Assembly: GCA_964411985.1 (NCBI GenBank)
Contig: CAYPNF010000074.1
Span: forward strand, 1-34,802
DNA length: 34,802 nt
Source of the DNA: CAYPNF01 sp964411985
GTDB lineage: Bacteria; Verrucomicrobiota; Verrucomicrobiia; Limisphaerales; J093
Reading direction: 5' to 3'
A program made the position numbers and the translations under genes. Below are positions 34,000 through 34,802 of the stretch, one piece after another. Each line of letters starts with the position of its first letter. The stretch's first letter is position 1. The notes beneath the pieces were generated by a model that saw only the letters and a list, made by a program, of their open reading frames with translations, made no database searches and was not told the DNA's origin.

Positions 34000-34400
34000 A
34001 GCAGTTAAAATTCACACCAGAGGAGAAATCGCGCGCAGAGTTAGCGGCACAGGCGTTGCTGCGGACGTTGGAGGAGGCCCATTTCCAAATGGAGTACGAC
34101 TTCCGCCTTGGAAGCAGCGGCGGTGTGGAAACGCTTGATATCAGATCAGCAACGACTGGAAGACTGGAATGGATGGTAACGCCATTCCTGATCGATGATG
34201 GTCCACGTCAGTTTCGACGTGCATGGAAAGTGGTACAACTCCTTTGGGTACGCAAGGGTGGCCCTGGATATGTAACGTACCCAAAAGACTCACTTGAAGA
34301 TGCGCTCGGCGCAATTGCACAAGCCATTGCGGAGGGTCGTTTCCGCACGCATCTTAAGGCGTTAAATGAACAGGTTCAGCCACAAAGGTTTTACTCCTGA
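33996..34400 (+). CDS. Hypothetical protein (134 aa), coupled to the 362-aa gene
   Basis: Family not recognised. The ATG at 33996 overlaps the upstream stop (ATGA), and AAGGAGG lies about 12 bases before it. Compact alpha/beta protein: an N-terminal helix (EEKSRAELAAQALLRTLEEAH), strands FQMEYDFRLG and TLDIRS, and a terminal helix. No membrane segment or catalytic motif. The overlap implies a functional pair with the 362-aa protein, for example subunit and partner. Confidence 0.6.
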   Translation: MKQLKFTPEEKSRAELAAQALLRTLEEAHFQMEYDFRLGSSGGVETLDIRSATTGRLEWMVTPFLIDDGPRQFRRAWKVVQLLWVRKGGPGYVTYPKDSLEDALGAIAQAIAEGRFRTHLKALNEQVQPQRFYS

Positions 34401-34802
34401 GGCCTTTCAGACTTAGCGGCTGGGACCGCAAACCTCACGACAGCCCCCCCCGCCACGAAGGCGAGGCGAGCTCCAACTGCTTAATTCCCGGAGTTGCTCC
34501 CCCGAAAGAGTCCGGCTTGATCCATTCCCCAGTCGTGCCCCGGCGCGATACGTTTGAACCCGGAATACATCATGCACCTGAGTTGCAAGCCCGTGGACTG
34601 CTCCTCCCACCAATGCTCGCACTCCAATGCCTGCCGACGGCGGACGGTTTTTGGCAAAACGGCATCCCAACCCCAACCTCACCGACGCCTGTTCCCCGAC
34701 TTCGACTTCCCTGAAGGAGGCCAAGGGCGATACAGGATCTTCTCCTCGGAATCGGTGGAGACGATGGTACCGGGGCGCAGAACCTGGTATACGTTGGGAC
34801 TC
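34401..34802. other. Terminal stretch without a supported gene
   Basis: About 400 GC-rich bases. Frames on both strands are short and of low-complexity, shadow-like composition (for example Arg/Gly-rich on the minus strand). I see no RNA gene, repeat or clear terminator. Confidence 0.4.

Noticed and set aside
1..34802. CRISPR array, rRNA genes or complete tRNA genes
   Set aside because: No regular spaced repeats and no rRNA signatures seen by eye; the only tRNA-like sequence is the half gene at 6711-6749.

Overview
The window reads as an accessory region (defence island with recombinases and retroelements) of a bacterial chromosome with roughly 55-60% G+C judged by eye. TTG and GTG starts are common. 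The host cannot be named from the sequence. A Gram-negative environmental bacterium, possibly Verrucomicrobiota or a relative, is a guess based on the style of the recombinases. No housekeeping gene is visible.

Left part (1-8.0 kb), mobile DNA. The window opens inside a group II intron that carries a reverse transcriptase/maturase (70-1365), with domain V at 1441-1474. Next come a decayed fragment and an unusual recombinase module: an 837-aa tyrosine recombinase with four XRE-like helix-turn-helix repeats at its C-terminus, flanked by two paralogous 99-aa proteins. On the minus strand, 5826-6708 is an ORF-less group II intron. It abuts the 5' half of a tRNA-Val(CAC) gene. Just beyond is a perfect 14-bp inverted repeat and a second tyrosine recombinase (6865-7998).

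Middle-left (8.0-10.6 kb): a WYL-regulator C-terminal fragment and four small genes that I do not recognise.

Core (10.6-29.4 kb), phosphorothioation plus BREX. Nine genes lie on the minus strand, running from 29366 down to 13033, almost all overlapping or abutting. In transcription order they are: SspB-like DUF4007 protein, SspC-like ATPase, SspD/BrxP-type PAPS-reductase-like sulfurtransferase, a second DUF4007-like protein, a small 161-aa protein, a giant BrxC/PglY ATPase, PglZ, short BrxL, and a DndA/SspA cysteine desulfurase. A convergent gene (10651-12699) encodes the methyltransferase-like protein associated with phosphorothioation loci. The probable logic: the desulfurase and the PP-loop enzyme deliver sulfur, SspB nicks and SspC drives insertion of sulfur into the DNA backbone. 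The BREX proteins (BrxC, PglZ, BrxL) use that mark for self/non-self discrimination and phage exclusion. No PglX methylase, DndB/E, DndFGH or SspE is present in the window. This matches and extends the type 4 BREX gene set.

Right part (29.4-34.8 kb): small unknown genes, a 672-aa protein with two tandem PD-(D/E)XK nuclease domains, and a divergent, translationally coupled pair of unknown genes. This may be a second, undescribed defence module.
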